Shown here one piece after another: positions 16,883-26,853 of a stretch of 35,304 bases of DNA. The stretch lies in contig NZ_BCYZ01000048.1 of assembly GCF_001598455.1 (NCBI RefSeq), positions 1 through 35,304 on the forward strand, read 5' to 3'. Source of the stretch: Sphingomonas pruni NBRC 15498. Its GTDB lineage: Bacteria; Pseudomonadota; Alphaproteobacteria; Sphingomonadales; Sphingomonadaceae. The position numbers and the translations under genes are program-made. A model generated the notes under the pieces. That model searched no databases. It worked only from the letters and a program-made list of their open reading frames with translations, and was not told where the DNA came from. Numbering within the stretch: position 1 is the stretch's first letter; every line of letters begins with the position of its first letter.

Positions 16883-16913
16883 AATACAGCAATGGGCAAA
16901 AGAGTCCAGTCAA
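16883..16913 (-). promoter_or_regulatory. Candidate promoter of the YtrA-type regulator
   Basis: On the minus strand TTGACT (16913-16908) is followed after 19 bp by TGTATT (16888-16883), itself preceded by TGC as in an extended -10. The predicted start of transcription falls within a few bases of the ATG, giving a leaderless mRNA. The spacer is longer than ideal, so this is a weak call. The region between box and ATG (GTGCACTAATACAGCA) is a possible operator for autoregulation. Confidence 0.3.
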
Positions 16914-17501
16914 TTACCCTTGCCACGTTGAAATAATCTTTTGCAGATCGGGGCGCGGCCTTTCTTCTAGTTGCTTTGCCGGCGTTCCCAGGAAGATATA
17001 CCCGGCGATCCGTTCGGGTTCCGCGCCGAACGCATCGCGGACCGCGTCAGAATAGGCCGCCCAGCCGGTCAGCCAGCCGCCGGCAAAGCCCAGAGCATGC
17101 GCGGCATGAAGCAGGTTCATGCACGCCGCGCCGGCCGACAGCTGCTGTTCCCATAACGGAATATGGCTTTCGACCTTGGGCGAGGACAGCACCACCACCA
17201 GCGCCGGCGCCTGGGTCGCGAATTGCTCGAGCGCCTCGATCTCCAGCCGCGCCGCCTGCGGTCGTTCGGCGCGATAGGCGGCGGTGATCGTCTCCGCCAG
17301 CGCAGCGCGCTTGTCGGCCGGGACGATCACGAACCGCCACGGCGAGAGCTTGCCATGGTCGGGCGTGCGCGCCGCGATCGCCAGGATCTGCCGCAGTTGC
17401 GCATCGTTGGGACCGGGGGCGACAAGATCGCGCGGCTTGCCCGATCGGCGGGTCGACAGCAGCGAAAGCGGAGTGGAAAGGTCGTTGAACATGGCCGCCA
17501 T
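16914..17501 (-). CDS. Nitroreductase-family flavoprotein (YdjA-like)
   Basis: A 195-residue FMN-dependent oxidoreductase of the compact YdjA/TdsD type. It shows the N-terminal LLSTRRSGKPRDL phosphate-binding segment, the AARTPDHGKLSPWRFVIV block, the helix SAGAACMNLLHAAHALGFAGGWLTGW and the C-terminal YIFLGTPAKQLEERPRP. Such proteins reduce nitro groups or quinones with NAD(P)H in vitro; the natural substrate is rarely known. The start is at 17501 or three residues later at 17492. The YtrA-type regulator follows 39 bp downstream, so the pair may be functionally linked. The gene is divergent from the POT transporter. Confidence 0.88.
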   Translation of the reverse strand: MAAMFNDLSTPLSLLSTRRSGKPRDLVAPGPNDAQLRQILAIAARTPDHGKLSPWRFVIVPADKRAALAETITAAYRAERPQAARLEIEALEQFATQAPALVVVLSSPKVESHIPLWEQQLSAGAACMNLLHAAHALGFAGGWLTGWAAYSDAVRDAFGAEPERIAGYIFLGTPAKQLEERPRPDLQKIISTWQG

Positions 17502-17642
17502 CTAGGAGTGCGTGCGCGCACCGGCAACGGCGGCCGGCGGCTAGCCTCGGGATATTTACTCGCCCCGCTTTGCCGCTAGTCTCCGGCGCATCCACTCGCC
17601 GCGTTGCTAGACGGCGGGAGCACGAATTCAGGGAGCGAATGC

Positions 17643-19454
17643 ATGGTGGACACCCCGACCGCGGACAATCCGCGCGAGCCGGACATTACCCACACCAACC
17701 CGGCGGCGGAGGGGACGTGGTTCGGCCATCCCAAGCCGTTGTTCTGGCTGTTCGGCACCGAGATGTGGGAGCGGTTCGGCTATTACGGCATGCGGGCGTT
17801 GCTGACGCTCTATCTCACCAAGCATTTCATCCTCGGCGACCGTGCCTCGACCGGCCTGTATGGCGGCTATACCGCTCTGGTCTATCTGACGCCGCTGGTC
17901 GGCGGTTTGCTCGCCGATCAATATCTCGGCTCGAAGCGCGCGGTGCGGTTCGGCGCGCTGATGATGGCGATCGGCTATTTCACGCTCGCCTTTGGCGGCC
18001 AGCCGGCCAAGCCCTATCAGGTGATCGACGGCAAGCGCTACGAGGTGGTGGTCGACAATTTCCGCGACACCCCGACCAGCGACCCCAAGGAGGCGCGCTA
18101 TCTGGTCGATAACGGGCAAAAACTGACCATGCACGGCAATGACGACGGCAGCATGTCGCTGCTCGCCGCCGACGGCAAGGAAGTCCGCCACCTCGCCAAG
18201 GACAGCTTTTCCGAAGGCGCCGAGCGCAGCCCGCTGCTGACGATGATCCTGCTGATGGCGTTGTCGCTGGTCTCGGTCGGCAACGGCTTCTTCAAACCCA
18301 ATATCTCGACCATGGTCGGCGAACTCTACGAGCAAGGCGACCGCCGCCGCGATGCCGGATTCACCATCTTCTATATGGGCATCAATGTCGGCTCGATCCT
18401 CGGCCAGTTCCTGTGCGCGTTGTTCGCCGACAGTTTCGGCTGGCCGCTCGGGCTCGGGCTTGCCGGCGTGGCCATGGTGATCTCGTTCTTCATGATCAGC
18501 TATCACGGCGGCCGGCTCGACGCGTACGGCAATCCGCCGGCGCGAAGCGGGCCCGATCGCGCGATGCTGATCTACGTGCTCGCGATCGTCGCCGTGCCGG
18601 TGGTCTATTTCCTGTTCGTCAATCTGATGCAGGCCGAGGAACCTGCCGCGGGATCGGGCTTCATCGGCTATCTCGCGTCGCTGCCGTTGATGGGCAAGTT
18701 GCTGTTCGGGACCTTCATCGTCTCGGTGCCCGGCATCCTGGTCTGGTCGTTCCTCAAGGGCAGCCGCAAGGAAGGCGAGATGATGGTCGCGGCGATGGTG
18801 CTGATCGTCTTCAACGTCGTGTTCTGGACCTTGTTCGAACAAGCCGGATCGAGCCTGACCCTGTTCGCCGACCGCAATACCGACCGCACCGTGATCGGCG
18901 ACTGGGTGATGTCGGCGCCGCAAACGCAGAATTTCAACCCGATCTCGATCGTCCTGCTCGCGCCCTTGATGAGCGCGCTATGGGGATGGCTTGCGCGGCG
19001 CGGATGGGAACCGTCGATCCCGATCAAATTCTCGGTTGCACTGATGGGCGTGGGGGCCGGGTTCCTGTTCCTGGTCTGGGGATCGACCTTCGCCGACAGC
19101 AGTTTCAAGGTCGGTCTGTGGTGGCTCGCCGGGCTGTACGTGATCCACTCGATCGCCGAGCTCTGCATCTCGCCGGTCGGCCTGTCGATGATCACCAAAT
19201 TGTCGATCGCGCGCGTCGTCGGGCTGATGATGGGCGTGTGGTTCCTGTCGATCTCCGTCGCGCAATATGTCGCCGGCGTGGTCGCGCAATTCGCCAGCGT
19301 CGATACGGTCGGCGGTCAGGTCACCAACCTCAAGGTCAGTCTCGACACCTATACCCACACCTTCACGGTGATCGCGCTCGTCGCGATCGGCCTTGGTGTG
19401 TTGCTGCTGGCGCTGTCCTGGCCGCTCAAGAAGTGGATGCACGGCGTCCAGTGA
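17643..19454 (+). CDS. Proton-coupled peptide transporter, POT/PTR family
   Basis: A 603-residue major facilitator importer for di- and tripeptides, driven by protons. The hallmark ExxERFxYYG motif is present as EMWERFGYYG (about residues 40-49) at the start of helix 1, followed by FFKPNISTMVGELYEQGD, the second family signature. About 14 membrane helices can be drawn. Residues about 120-195, between helices 3 and 4, form a soluble insertion of roughly 75 residues (VIDGKRYEVVVDNFRDTP and beyond) that should lie in the periplasm. I chose ATG 17643 over an earlier in-frame start at 17604, since the family starts close to it. A stand-alone gene. Confidence 0.93.
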   Translation: MVDTPTADNPREPDITHTNPAAEGTWFGHPKPLFWLFGTEMWERFGYYGMRALLTLYLTKHFILGDRASTGLYGGYTALVYLTPLVGGLLADQYLGSKRAVRFGALMMAIGYFTLAFGGQPAKPYQVIDGKRYEVVVDNFRDTPTSDPKEARYLVDNGQKLTMHGNDDGSMSLLAADGKEVRHLAKDSFSEGAERSPLLTMILLMALSLVSVGNGFFKPNISTMVGELYEQGDRRRDAGFTIFYMGINVGSILGQFLCALFADSFGWPLGLGLAGVAMVISFFMISYHGGRLDAYGNPPARSGPDRAMLIYVLAIVAVPVVYFLFVNLMQAEEPAAGSGFIGYLASLPLMGKLLFGTFIVSVPGILVWSFLKGSRKEGEMMVAAMVLIVFNVVFWTLFEQAGSSLTLFADRNTDRTVIGDWVMSAPQTQNFNPISIVLLAPLMSALWGWLARRGWEPSIPIKFSVALMGVGAGFLFLVWGSTFADSSFKVGLWWLAGLYVIHSIAELCISPVGLSMITKLSIARVVGLMMGVWFLSISVAQYVAGVVAQFASVDTVGGQVTNLKVSLDTYTHTFTVIALVAIGLGVLLLALSWPLKKWMHGVQ

Positions 19455-19463
19455 TGGTCTAGC

Positions 19464-19490
19464 CTCTCCCTCGAACGGTTCGGGGGAGAG
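19464..19490 (+). promoter_or_regulatory. Hairpin that buries the nnrU ribosome-binding site
   Basis: CTCTCCC-T-CGAAC (19464-19476) pairs with GTTCG-G-GGGAGAG (19478-19490) through up to 13 positions, one a G-U; a real loop would open the innermost pairs. The 3' arm contains the GGGGGAG that serves as Shine-Dalgarno sequence for the ATG at 19496. No T-run follows, so it is a poor intrinsic terminator for the transporter gene. It could hold back translation of nnrU, or be a short copy of the CTCTCCC repeat seen near 7.3 and 20.3 kb. Confidence 0.55.
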
Positions 19491-19495
19491 TGTCC

Positions 19496-20194
19496 ATGAG
19501 TCCGTTGTGCTGGGAAGTCGCCGCGGGCGCGGCATTCGTCGGATCGCATTTCCTGCTGTCGCATCCTCTACGCGCGCCGATCGTCGGCGCGATCGGCGAG
19601 ATGCCGTTCCAGGGTGTCTATTCGCTGGTCGCGCTGGCGACGTTCGGCTGGCTTGCCTTGGCGTTCCGCGCGGTGCCGGCGGAAACGCCGCTCTGGGCGG
19701 TGGGCGACGGTTTGTGGATCGTCGGCACGCTGATCATGCTGCCGGCGAGCGTCCTGTTCCTGGGGTCGCTGCGCGGCAATCCGGCACTCCCCGGACCGCC
19801 GCGTGGCACCGCCGCGCCGCCGGAACCGCGCGGGGTGTTCAGCGTGACGCGGCACCCGATGATGTGGGGATTCGCTTTGTGGGGCGTGGCGCACATCCTG
19901 GTGATGCCGACCCCCGCCAATATCGTCCTGGCGACCACGATCATCCTCCTCGCCTTGGTCGGCGCCGCACTGCAGGACAGGAAGAAGGAAAAGCTCCAGC
20001 CCGAGACGTGGCGGGCATGGGAACAGCACACCAGCTACTGGCCGCTCGGCGCGATCCTGAGCGGGCGGGTCAAGTTCACGCCCGCCGGAGTGGTGCCAGT
20101 GATCGGTGGAATCGCCTTGTGGCTCGCCGCGACCTGGGCGCATTTGCCGCTCGCTGGGGTGCCTGCCGGCATCTGGCGGTGGATCGGCGGTTAG
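19496..20194 (+). CDS. NnrU family membrane protein
   Basis: A 232-residue inner-membrane protein with about six helices. The family pattern is clear: GSHFLLSHPLRAPIVGAIGE near the N-terminus, then FSVTRHPMMWGFALWGVAHILV and a charged loop DRKKEKLQPETWRAWEQHTSYWP. NnrU was named from nitric oxide and nitrite metabolism, and the family is related to isoprenylcysteine-methyltransferase-like membrane proteins (the RHP and E-H residues), but its biochemical job is not settled. No denitrification genes are near, so a role in nitrogen oxides is not supported here. ATG 19496 has a GGGGGAG site; GTG 19490 is too close to it. Confidence 0.88.
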   Translation: MSPLCWEVAAGAAFVGSHFLLSHPLRAPIVGAIGEMPFQGVYSLVALATFGWLALAFRAVPAETPLWAVGDGLWIVGTLIMLPASVLFLGSLRGNPALPGPPRGTAAPPEPRGVFSVTRHPMMWGFALWGVAHILVMPTPANIVLATTIILLALVGAALQDRKKEKLQPETWRAWEQHTSYWPLGAILSGRVKFTPAGVVPVIGGIALWLAATWAHLPLAGVPAGIWRWIGG

Positions 20195-20204
20195 AGGGCT
20201 GATT

Positions 20205-20338
20205 CCTTCTCCCCCTGTGGGAGAAGGAGGGAGGCGCGCAGCGCCGGAAGGATGAGGGGGAATCGGCGAAAGCTGTGAGTCCCCCTCACCCTTCCGCGCC
20301 TTCGGCGCTCCCTCCCTCTCCCACACGGGGAGAGGGAG
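20205..20338. repeat. Bilobed palindromic repeat between nnrU and aldo/keto reductase
   Basis: A 134-bp inverted-repeat unit between convergent genes. The left hairpin has arms CCTTCTCCC/GGGAGAAGG (20205-20213, 20219-20227). The right hairpin has 11-bp arms (20312-20322, 20328-20338). The inner parts are also roughly complementary (GGAGGGAGGCGCG against CGGCGCTCCCTCC). It has the same CTCTCCC style as the unit after tRNA-Lys and probably belongs to the same dispersed family. Confidence 0.6.
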
Positions 20339-20356
20339 ATGCCGCCAAGATACAGC

Positions 20357-21354
<998 letters not shown>

Positions 21355-21358
<4 letters not shown>

Positions 21359-22632
21359 GCCGGAATCTCCTCGATCATGCGGTCGGTTTCGCTTTCGGTG
21401 TCGGTGGTGATACCGCTCCGCGCCGCGATCGTCCCAGTGACCGCGACGTCCATCGTCACGTTGCCGAGCGTGCGGAACAAGTCGGGGATCGTCTCGACCG
21501 CGACCAACAGCCCCAATGCCTCCAGCGGCACGCCCATTGCCACCGATACCGGCGCGACCGAAGCGAAGAAGCTGATCGTGCCGGGCAAGGACACCGACCC
21601 CATCGTCGTGATCGCGGCCGTCACCACGCCGGCGGCAAGCTGGCCGGGGCCGATAGGCGTCCCGGTCAGATGTGCGACATAGAGCGCCACCGCCAGGTTC
21701 ATCGCCGGGCTGGTGGCGCGGAACACCGCGACCGCGATCGGCAGGACGATGCCCGACACGCGCGCCGGCGCACCGATCTCCTCGCTCGACCTGAGCATGG
21801 TCGGCAGCGAGGCGAGCGAGGACGACGTGCTGATCGCGACGATCTGGCTTGGCAGCACCGCGCGCGCGAAGCGGCCGATGCTCACCCGCGATCCGATCGC
21901 GGCGATCGGATAAGCGGACAGCAGAACCAGGATACCCAGGGTCGAGACGGTCAGGATATAGTGCGCCAGCGCCCCGAACGCGGCCGCGCCGGTCTGCATG
22001 CCGACTCCGAAGGCCAGGCAGAACACGCCGAGCGGGGCGAGCACCAGTACCCAGCCGATCACGACGATCATCGCATCGGCGATCGCCTGGAAAAAATCGA
22101 CCATCATCTTGCGGCGGTCGGGCTCGAGCCGGGTGATGGCAAAGGCGAACACCATCGCGAATACGGTCAGTGGCAGGAAGGCGTCGGTCGCCGCGGCGTC
22201 GATGATGTTGGTCGGCACGATCTTGTCGAAGAAATCGGCCAAGGTCGGCACCTGGCCGGCGGTTTTGGCGCTCGACAGCGACGCCTTCAGCGCCTCGGCC
22301 CATTCCGCGCGGAGCGGGAATAGCCGCAGCAACAGCGGCGTGATCACCGCCGACATGATCGTGTTGATCCACAGGATGACGACGAAGAAGAGCAGCGCGC
22401 GCCCGGCGATCCGTCCGGCGCGCGCGGCCTCCGCTGACGCGGCGATGCCGATCACCAGCAAGGCGACGACCAGCGGGACGATCACCATCTGCAGGCCATG
22501 GAGCCAGGCCCCGCCGATCAGCTTGGTAACGTAGAGCATCGTTGCGCCCGGAACTGGCGCCCAATTGGCGAGCGCGATACCCAGCACCAACCCGCCGACC
22601 AGCGCGATCAGAATCCTCAATGCTTGCGACAT
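21355..22632 (-). CDS. Dicarboxylate/amino acid:cation symporter (SDF family), divergent
   Basis: A 425-residue transporter with the glutamate-transporter fold: eight helices and two hairpins. Hairpin 1 has the serine-rich [14 protein letters not shown] and hairpin 2 the [14 protein letters not shown] segment. In helix 7 the sodium-binding NMDGT motif of typical members is absent; the same place reads [17 protein letters not shown]. Coupling ion and substrate may therefore differ from GltP or DctA. Length is normal. It is the first gene of a two-gene operon with the aldo/keto reductase, and divergent from glmM, 72 bp apart. Confidence 0.88.
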
Positions 22633-22704
22633 GCTCGCCCTTCTCCGATTGCCGCGCTATCACGCCCGGCCAAGAGCGCGGGATAGCGGACGGAAACGGT
22701 CAGA

Positions 22705-24045
22705 ATGGCAAGAAAATATTTCGGCACAGACGGAATTCGCGGCCTCACCAATGTCCAGCCGATGACGGCGGAGATGGCGATGAAGGTCGGCATGGCGGCC
22801 GGCGCGCATTTCGTCCGCGGTGACCACAAGCACCGCGTGGTGATCGGCAAGGACACGCGGCTGTCGGGTTATATGCTCGAAAACGCGCTGGTCGCGGGGT
22901 TCACCAGCGTCGGCATGGACGTCACTCTGTTCGGGCCGCTGCCGACCCCGGCGATCGGCATGCTGACCAAGTCGATGCGCGCCGATCTCGGCGTGATGAT
23001 CTCGGCCAGCCACAACCCTTACGCCGATAACGGCATCAAATTGTTCGGCCCGGACGGGTATAAATTGTCCGACGCCGACGAAATGGCGATCGAAGCGTTG
23101 ATCGACGGCGAGGTTACGCTCGCCGACGCGCCCGATATCGGCCGTGCGCGCCGGGTCGAGGATGCGCGCGGGCGCTATATCCATTTCGCCAAGGCGACCT
23201 TTCCCGACGACCTCACGCTCGACGGCCTCAAGGTCGTGGTCGATTGCGCCAATGGCGCCGCCTATCAGGTCGCGCCCTCGGCCTTGTGGGAATTGGGGGC
23301 CGAGGTCATCGCGATCGGCGTCACGCCCAACGGCAAGAATATCAACGACCAGGTCGGATCGACCGCGCCGCAGACCTTGTGCGAGACGGTGGTCGCGAGC
23401 GGCGCGCATATCGGCATCGCGCTCGATGGCGATGCCGACCGGCTGATCGTGGTCGACGAGACCGGACGGGTGATCGATGGCGACCAGCTGATGGCGGTGA
23501 TCGCGACCGGCTGGGCGCGCGCCGGCAATCTCCGCAATGGCGGGCTGGTCGCGACGGTGATGTCGAACCTGGGGCTCGAACGCCATCTCAGCGCGCAAGG
23601 AATCAAGCTGATCCGGACCAAGGTCGGCGACCGCTACGTGCTCGAGGCGATGCGCGGCCAGGGCTATAATGTCGGCGGCGAGCAATCGGGACACATCATC
23701 CTGTCGGATTACGCTACCACCGGCGACGGGCTGGTCGCCGCGCTGCAGATCCTCGCCGAACTGGTGCGGTCGGGGATTCCCGCGAGCGAATTGCTGCACC
23801 GCTTCGACCCGCTGCCGCAATTGCTCAAGAACGTGCGGTTCAAGGGCGGCAAGCCGCTCGACGATGCCGGCGTCAAGGCCGTGATCGCCGATGCCGAGGG
23901 TGAACTCGAGGGCAAGGGCCGGCTGGTGATCCGCCCGTCGGGCACCGAGCCGGTAATCCGCGTGATGGCCGAAGGCGAGGATGCCGCCCAGGTCGAGGCG
24001 GTGGTCGACCGTATCTGCGACGCGGTAAAGACCGCCGCGGGGTAG
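22705..24045 (+). CDS. glmM: Phosphoglucosamine mutase
   Basis: Converts glucosamine 6-phosphate to glucosamine 1-phosphate on the way to UDP-GlcNAc for peptidoglycan and lipid A. The 446-residue enzyme starts [10 protein letters not shown], has the phosphoserine loop [17 protein letters not shown], the metal-binding DGDADR and the C-terminal phosphate-binding [12 protein letters not shown]. These separate it from phosphomannomutases. It is an essential gene in most bacteria. It stands alone here, without the folP or ftsH neighbours often seen, and its stop is 3 bp from that of the convergent exonuclease gene. Confidence 0.97.
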   Translation: MARKYFGTDGIRGLTNVQPMTAEMAMKVGMAAGAHFVRGDHKHRVVIGKDTRLSGYMLENALVAGFTSVGMDVTLFGPLPTPAIGMLTKSMRADLGVMISASHNPYADNGIKLFGPDGYKLSDADEMAIEALIDGEVTLADAPDIGRARRVEDARGRYIHFAKATFPDDLTLDGLKVVVDCANGAAYQVAPSALWELGAEVIAIGVTPNGKNINDQVGSTAPQTLCETVVASGAHIGIALDGDADRLIVVDETGRVIDGDQLMAVIATGWARAGNLRNGGLVATVMSNLGLERHLSAQGIKLIRTKVGDRYVLEAMRGQGYNVGGEQSGHIILSDYATTGDGLVAALQILAELVRSGIPASELLHRFDPLPQLLKNVRFKGGKPLDDAGVKAVIADAEGELEGKGRLVIRPSGTEPVIRVMAEGEDAAQVEAVVDRICDAVKTAAG

Positions 24046-24048
24046 TCG

Positions 24049-24804
24049 TTACAGCAACAGACCCTGCATATTGGCGCGCCCGACCGCGCCGCCGCCGCGC
24101 CGCCGCGCGAGTTCGGTCTCCGCGGTGAAGCGTATGTCGGGGTCGCGGTCGGTCAGGAAGCCGGCGAGGCTGTCCTCGGCGATCTCGCTCCATTCCTTGC
24201 CGCGATCGGGGCCGTAGCGCACGCGAGGCAGCAGGCCGGGCTGATTCGACCATTCGATCAATTGCGCGACCGAGGCTTCGTTGAGCATGTCGCGCAAATG
24301 GTGGGCGGTGACATAGGCGTCGGGAAAGGCACGGTGCGCCGGCAAGCCGCGCTCATGCACCAGCCGTTCCGGCTTGCGCCAATAGCGCAGCACCTGGTTG
24401 GAGAAGCTCGGCGAATCGGGCCATAGCCTGAGCGCGCATTTCCAGGTGCAGATCCAGTCGGCGCCATGCGTCAGCGTCGGCGTGCAGAATTGCTGCTCGA
24501 AATCGGCGCGATGCGCGGCGAGCGCGAGGCGGCGTGGATAGGGATCGAGCACGGGGCGGGCGACGTCGATCCAATAAGGCGCGTCGGCGACCTGTTCGTC
24601 GAGAATATGGTGGATCGCCTGGGTGATCGGCGGGATCGGCCGGCCGGGATTGACCATCCGGCTGCCGCCCTCACCATACAATTCCCAGCGGCCATCGGCG
24701 CCGAGCGCGACGTCCTGCCAGCCGATCTCGAGCACGCCGTGCTGCGGCGGCGCATCGCCTGTGGTCTCGAGGTCGATGACACGGATGATGGAGGGGGATG
24801 CCAT
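24049..24804 (-). CDS. DEDDh 3'-5' exonuclease
   Basis: A 251-residue nuclease of the DnaQ/RNase T superfamily. The Exo I motif is VIDLETTGD (Asp and Glu), Exo II falls in ALAAHRADFEQQF, and Exo III is HRAFPDAYVTAHHL (His-x4-Asp), so all four acidic residues and the DEDDh histidine are present. The C-terminal 70 residues contain WSEIAEDSLAGFLTDRDPDIRFTAETELARR, an added segment of unknown use that is common in sphingomonad relatives. It may act in DNA repair or RNA turnover; it is not the polymerase III epsilon subunit, to judge from the low match outside the motifs. The start is ATG 24804. Confidence 0.85.
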   Translation of the reverse strand: MASPSIIRVIDLETTGDAPPQHGVLEIGWQDVALGADGRWELYGEGGSRMVNPGRPIPPITQAIHHILDEQVADAPYWIDVARPVLDPYPRRLALAAHRADFEQQFCTPTLTHGADWICTWKCALRLWPDSPSFSNQVLRYWRKPERLVHERGLPAHRAFPDAYVTAHHLRDMLNEASVAQLIEWSNQPGLLPRVRYGPDRGKEWSEIAEDSLAGFLTDRDPDIRFTAETELARRRGGGAVGRANMQGLLL

Positions 24805-25123
24805 TGGCCGTATGTGGGCGCTTTAAGGCCGAAAAGCGACCCCGGGCGACGCTACAGGGCGCCAATGTCTGGGGTTTGCGTCGCCAGCCTTTTCTCCGTC
24901 ATGCCGGCCTTGTGCCGGCATCCACCGTGCAACAACGCCGTATCTCGGTTGTGGAGGAGTGGTGTCGAGCGAAATCGTGTCCTCCGGACACGATTTTGGC
25001 CTGCCGGGGGCGGGCCAAAGCTCGACAGGCACAAGGCCGGGGTGACGAATTAGGGCATGTCGTCCAGCCGTCTGTTCGGCATCCACTAATGGTCCAGTAT
25101 GCACCGGAATGACGAGCAGGGAC
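24805..25123. other. Gene-free stretch holding a MITE-like repeat
   Basis: No coding region is supported in these 319 bases. The left 90 bases should hold the promoter of the exonuclease gene. The middle is the palindromic element described separately. The right end (25048-25123) contains further pieces that look like fragments of similar repeats, such as CGGCATCCAC and GGAATGACGAGC. Several short reading frames cross the region, but they follow the repeats and show no domain. Confidence 0.6.
24896..25047. repeat. MITE-like element with 20-bp terminal inverted repeats
   Basis: The two ends, CCGTCATGCCGGCCTTGTGCC (24896-24916) and its near complement at 25028-25047, match at about 19 of 21 positions. 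Inside lies a perfect 11-bp hairpin, AAATCGTGTCC (24972-24982) with its complement at 24986-24996, around a 3-nt loop. The GTCATGCCGGCCTTGTGCCG-type end is familiar from repeats in sphingomonads and caulobacters. The size, about 150 bp, and ends suit a non-autonomous mobile element or its relic. I do not see clear target-site duplications. Confidence 0.55.
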
Positions 25124-26506
25124 TCAATGACCCGCTTGCGGCCCGCGCTCCAACCCACTCGCCGCCAGCTGGGCGTCGATCTGCGCGAGCAGGCGGTCGA
25201 GTGCCGCCTGGTCCTTAGCCTCGGCACGCGCGACCAGCACGTCCTGGGTGTTCGACGCGCGCAGCAGCCACCAGCCGTCGGGCGTGGTGACGCGGGCGCC
25301 ATCGGTGCGGTTGACGTCGGCGCCTTCGGTCTCGAGCCGGTCGAGCACCTCGTCGATCACCGCGAATTTGCGGCTCTCATCGACCTGGAAGCGCATTTCC
25401 GGCGTGTTGACCATCACCGGCATCGCGTCCTTGATCTCGGTCATCGACTTGCCGATCATATGCACCGCGCGGATCAGCCGGACGGCGGCATATTGCGCGT
25501 CGTCGAAGCCGTAGAAATCGTGCGCGAAGAAGATGTGGCCCGACATCTCGCCGGCGAGCGGCGCGTGCGTCTCCTTCATCTTGGTCTTGATCAGGCTGTG
25601 CCCTGTCTTCCACATCAGCGGCTGCCCGCCCAGCTCGGCGATGCGGTCATAGAGCGCCTGACTCGCCTTGACGTCTGCGATGATCGTCGCGCCCGGCACT
25701 TCCTTCAGCACCGGTTCGGCCAGGATCGAGAGGATCTGGTCGCCCCAGATCACCCGGCCCTTGCCGTCGATCGCGCCGATCCGGTCGCCGTCACCGTCGA
25801 ACGCGACGCCGAAATCGAGTCCCTTCTCCGCTACCAGCGCCTTGAGGTGCGCCAGGTTCTTTTCCTCGGTCGGGTCGGGATGATGATTGGGGAAAGTGCC
25901 GTCGACCTCGGTGAACAGCAGATGATGCTCGCCCGGCAGCAACTTGGTCAGCTTCTCGACCACCGGCCCGGCGGCGCCATTGCCCGCGTCCCAGCCGATC
26001 CGGTAGGCGCCGCCCGAATAGCCGGCCATCAGCCGGCCGACATAATCGTCGACGATATCGGCATCGGCGACCTCGCCCTGGCCTTCTTCCCAATCGCCCT
26101 CGGCCGCCATCCGGCCGAGAGTCTGGATATCCTCGCCGAAGAACGGGCGATGCTGCAGCACCATCTTGAAGCCGTTATATTCGGCCGGATTGTGGCTGCC
26201 GGTGATCTGGATGCCGCCATCGACTTCCAGCTCGGCCTCTGCCCAGTAAAGCTGCGGGGTCGGCCCCATGCCGGTGCGGATCACGTTGACGCCCGAGGCG
26301 AGCAGCCCGTCGACCAAAGCCGTTTCCATCGCCGGCGACGAGGTCCGGCCGTCGCGTCCCACCGCGACGCGGATGCCGCCGGCGCGGCGCACGATGGTGC
26401 CGAAGGTGCGGCCGATCGCGCGGGCGTCGTCGGTCGACAGGGTTTTGCCGACGACTCCGCGGATATCGTATTCGCGCAGGGACGTCGGATCGAAACGGTG
26501 GGTCAT
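25124..26506 (-). CDS. Phosphomannomutase/phosphoglucomutase
   Basis: A 460-residue alpha-D-phosphohexomutase that interconverts 6- and 1-phosphates of mannose and glucose, feeding GDP-mannose and UDP-glucose pools for exopolysaccharide and lipopolysaccharide. Features: FDPTSLREYDIRGVVG at the N-terminus, phosphoserine loop TGSHNPAEYNGFK, metal loop FDGDGDRIGAID, sugar-specificity loop GEMSGHIFF and the C-terminal phosphate site RASNTQDVLVARAEA. The GEMSGH loop marks the PMM/PGM (AlgC/PgmG) type, unlike GlmM earlier in this window. In sphingan-making sphingomonads the equivalent gene is called pgmG. It is alone, with the J-domain gene 52 bp upstream on the same strand. Confidence 0.93.
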   Translation of the reverse strand: MTHRFDPTSLREYDIRGVVGKTLSTDDARAIGRTFGTIVRRAGGIRVAVGRDGRTSSPAMETALVDGLLASGVNVIRTGMGPTPQLYWAEAELEVDGGIQITGSHNPAEYNGFKMVLQHRPFFGEDIQTLGRMAAEGDWEEGQGEVADADIVDDYVGRLMAGYSGGAYRIGWDAGNGAAGPVVEKLTKLLPGEHHLLFTEVDGTFPNHHPDPTEEKNLAHLKALVAEKGLDFGVAFDGDGDRIGAIDGKGRVIWGDQILSILAEPVLKEVPGATIIADVKASQALYDRIAELGGQPLMWKTGHSLIKTKMKETHAPLAGEMSGHIFFAHDFYGFDDAQYAAVRLIRAVHMIGKSMTEIKDAMPVMVNTPEMRFQVDESRKFAVIDEVLDRLETEGADVNRTDGARVTTPDGWWLLRASNTQDVLVARAEAKDQAALDRLLAQIDAQLAASGLERGPQAGH

Positions 26507-26558
26507 GGGGGCTCCCGTCAGGTTGATGCGCGCCCAATCCGCCGAGCAGGGAAAAAGT

Positions 26559-26852
26559 TCAATCCCCGGGGTCTGAACTCGGCTTCAATAGGATGTCGCG
26601 CGCCTCATTGACGCGACGAGCGAGCTCGTCGGTGCCGCCATGGTCTGGGTGGACGTTGCGCAGCAGGCGGCGATGCGCGCCGCGAATCTCGTCGCGCGTG
26701 GCGCCGGGATCGAGCCCCAGCACGGCCAGCGCGCCGATCTCGTCCTCGCTGCGCTGTGGCTTGCGGCGACCGTCGGTCCAGACCTTCTTGGGCCCTTGCC
26801 ACAGCCACCAGCCGAACCAGGCCACGGCCAGCGCCAGGATGAGCTTGGCCAT
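26559..26852 (-). CDS. Membrane-anchored J-domain protein (Pam18/Tim14-like layout)
   Basis: A 97-residue protein with one N-terminal membrane helix (about residues 3-18, ILALAVAWFGWWLW) and a C-terminal J-domain (about 36-90) that keeps the HPD motif at residues 68-70 in NVHPDHGGTDELARRVNEA. The HPD tripeptide stimulates the ATPase of an Hsp70, here presumably DnaK. This short membrane-plus-J layout matches mitochondrial Pam18/Tim14 and its alphaproteobacterial relatives. It begins one base after the mipZ stop, so the two form an operon. The client is unknown. Confidence 0.85.
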   Translation of the reverse strand: MAKLILALAVAWFGWWLWQGPKKVWTDGRRKPQRSEDEIGALAVLGLDPGATRDEIRGAHRRLLRNVHPDHGGTDELARRVNEARDILLKPSSDPGD

Positions 26853-26853
26853 G

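Noticed and set aside
24798..25112. Possible 104-residue protein in the exonuclease-pgm gap
   Set aside because: The frame simply follows the palindromic repeat and has no domain or ribosome site.
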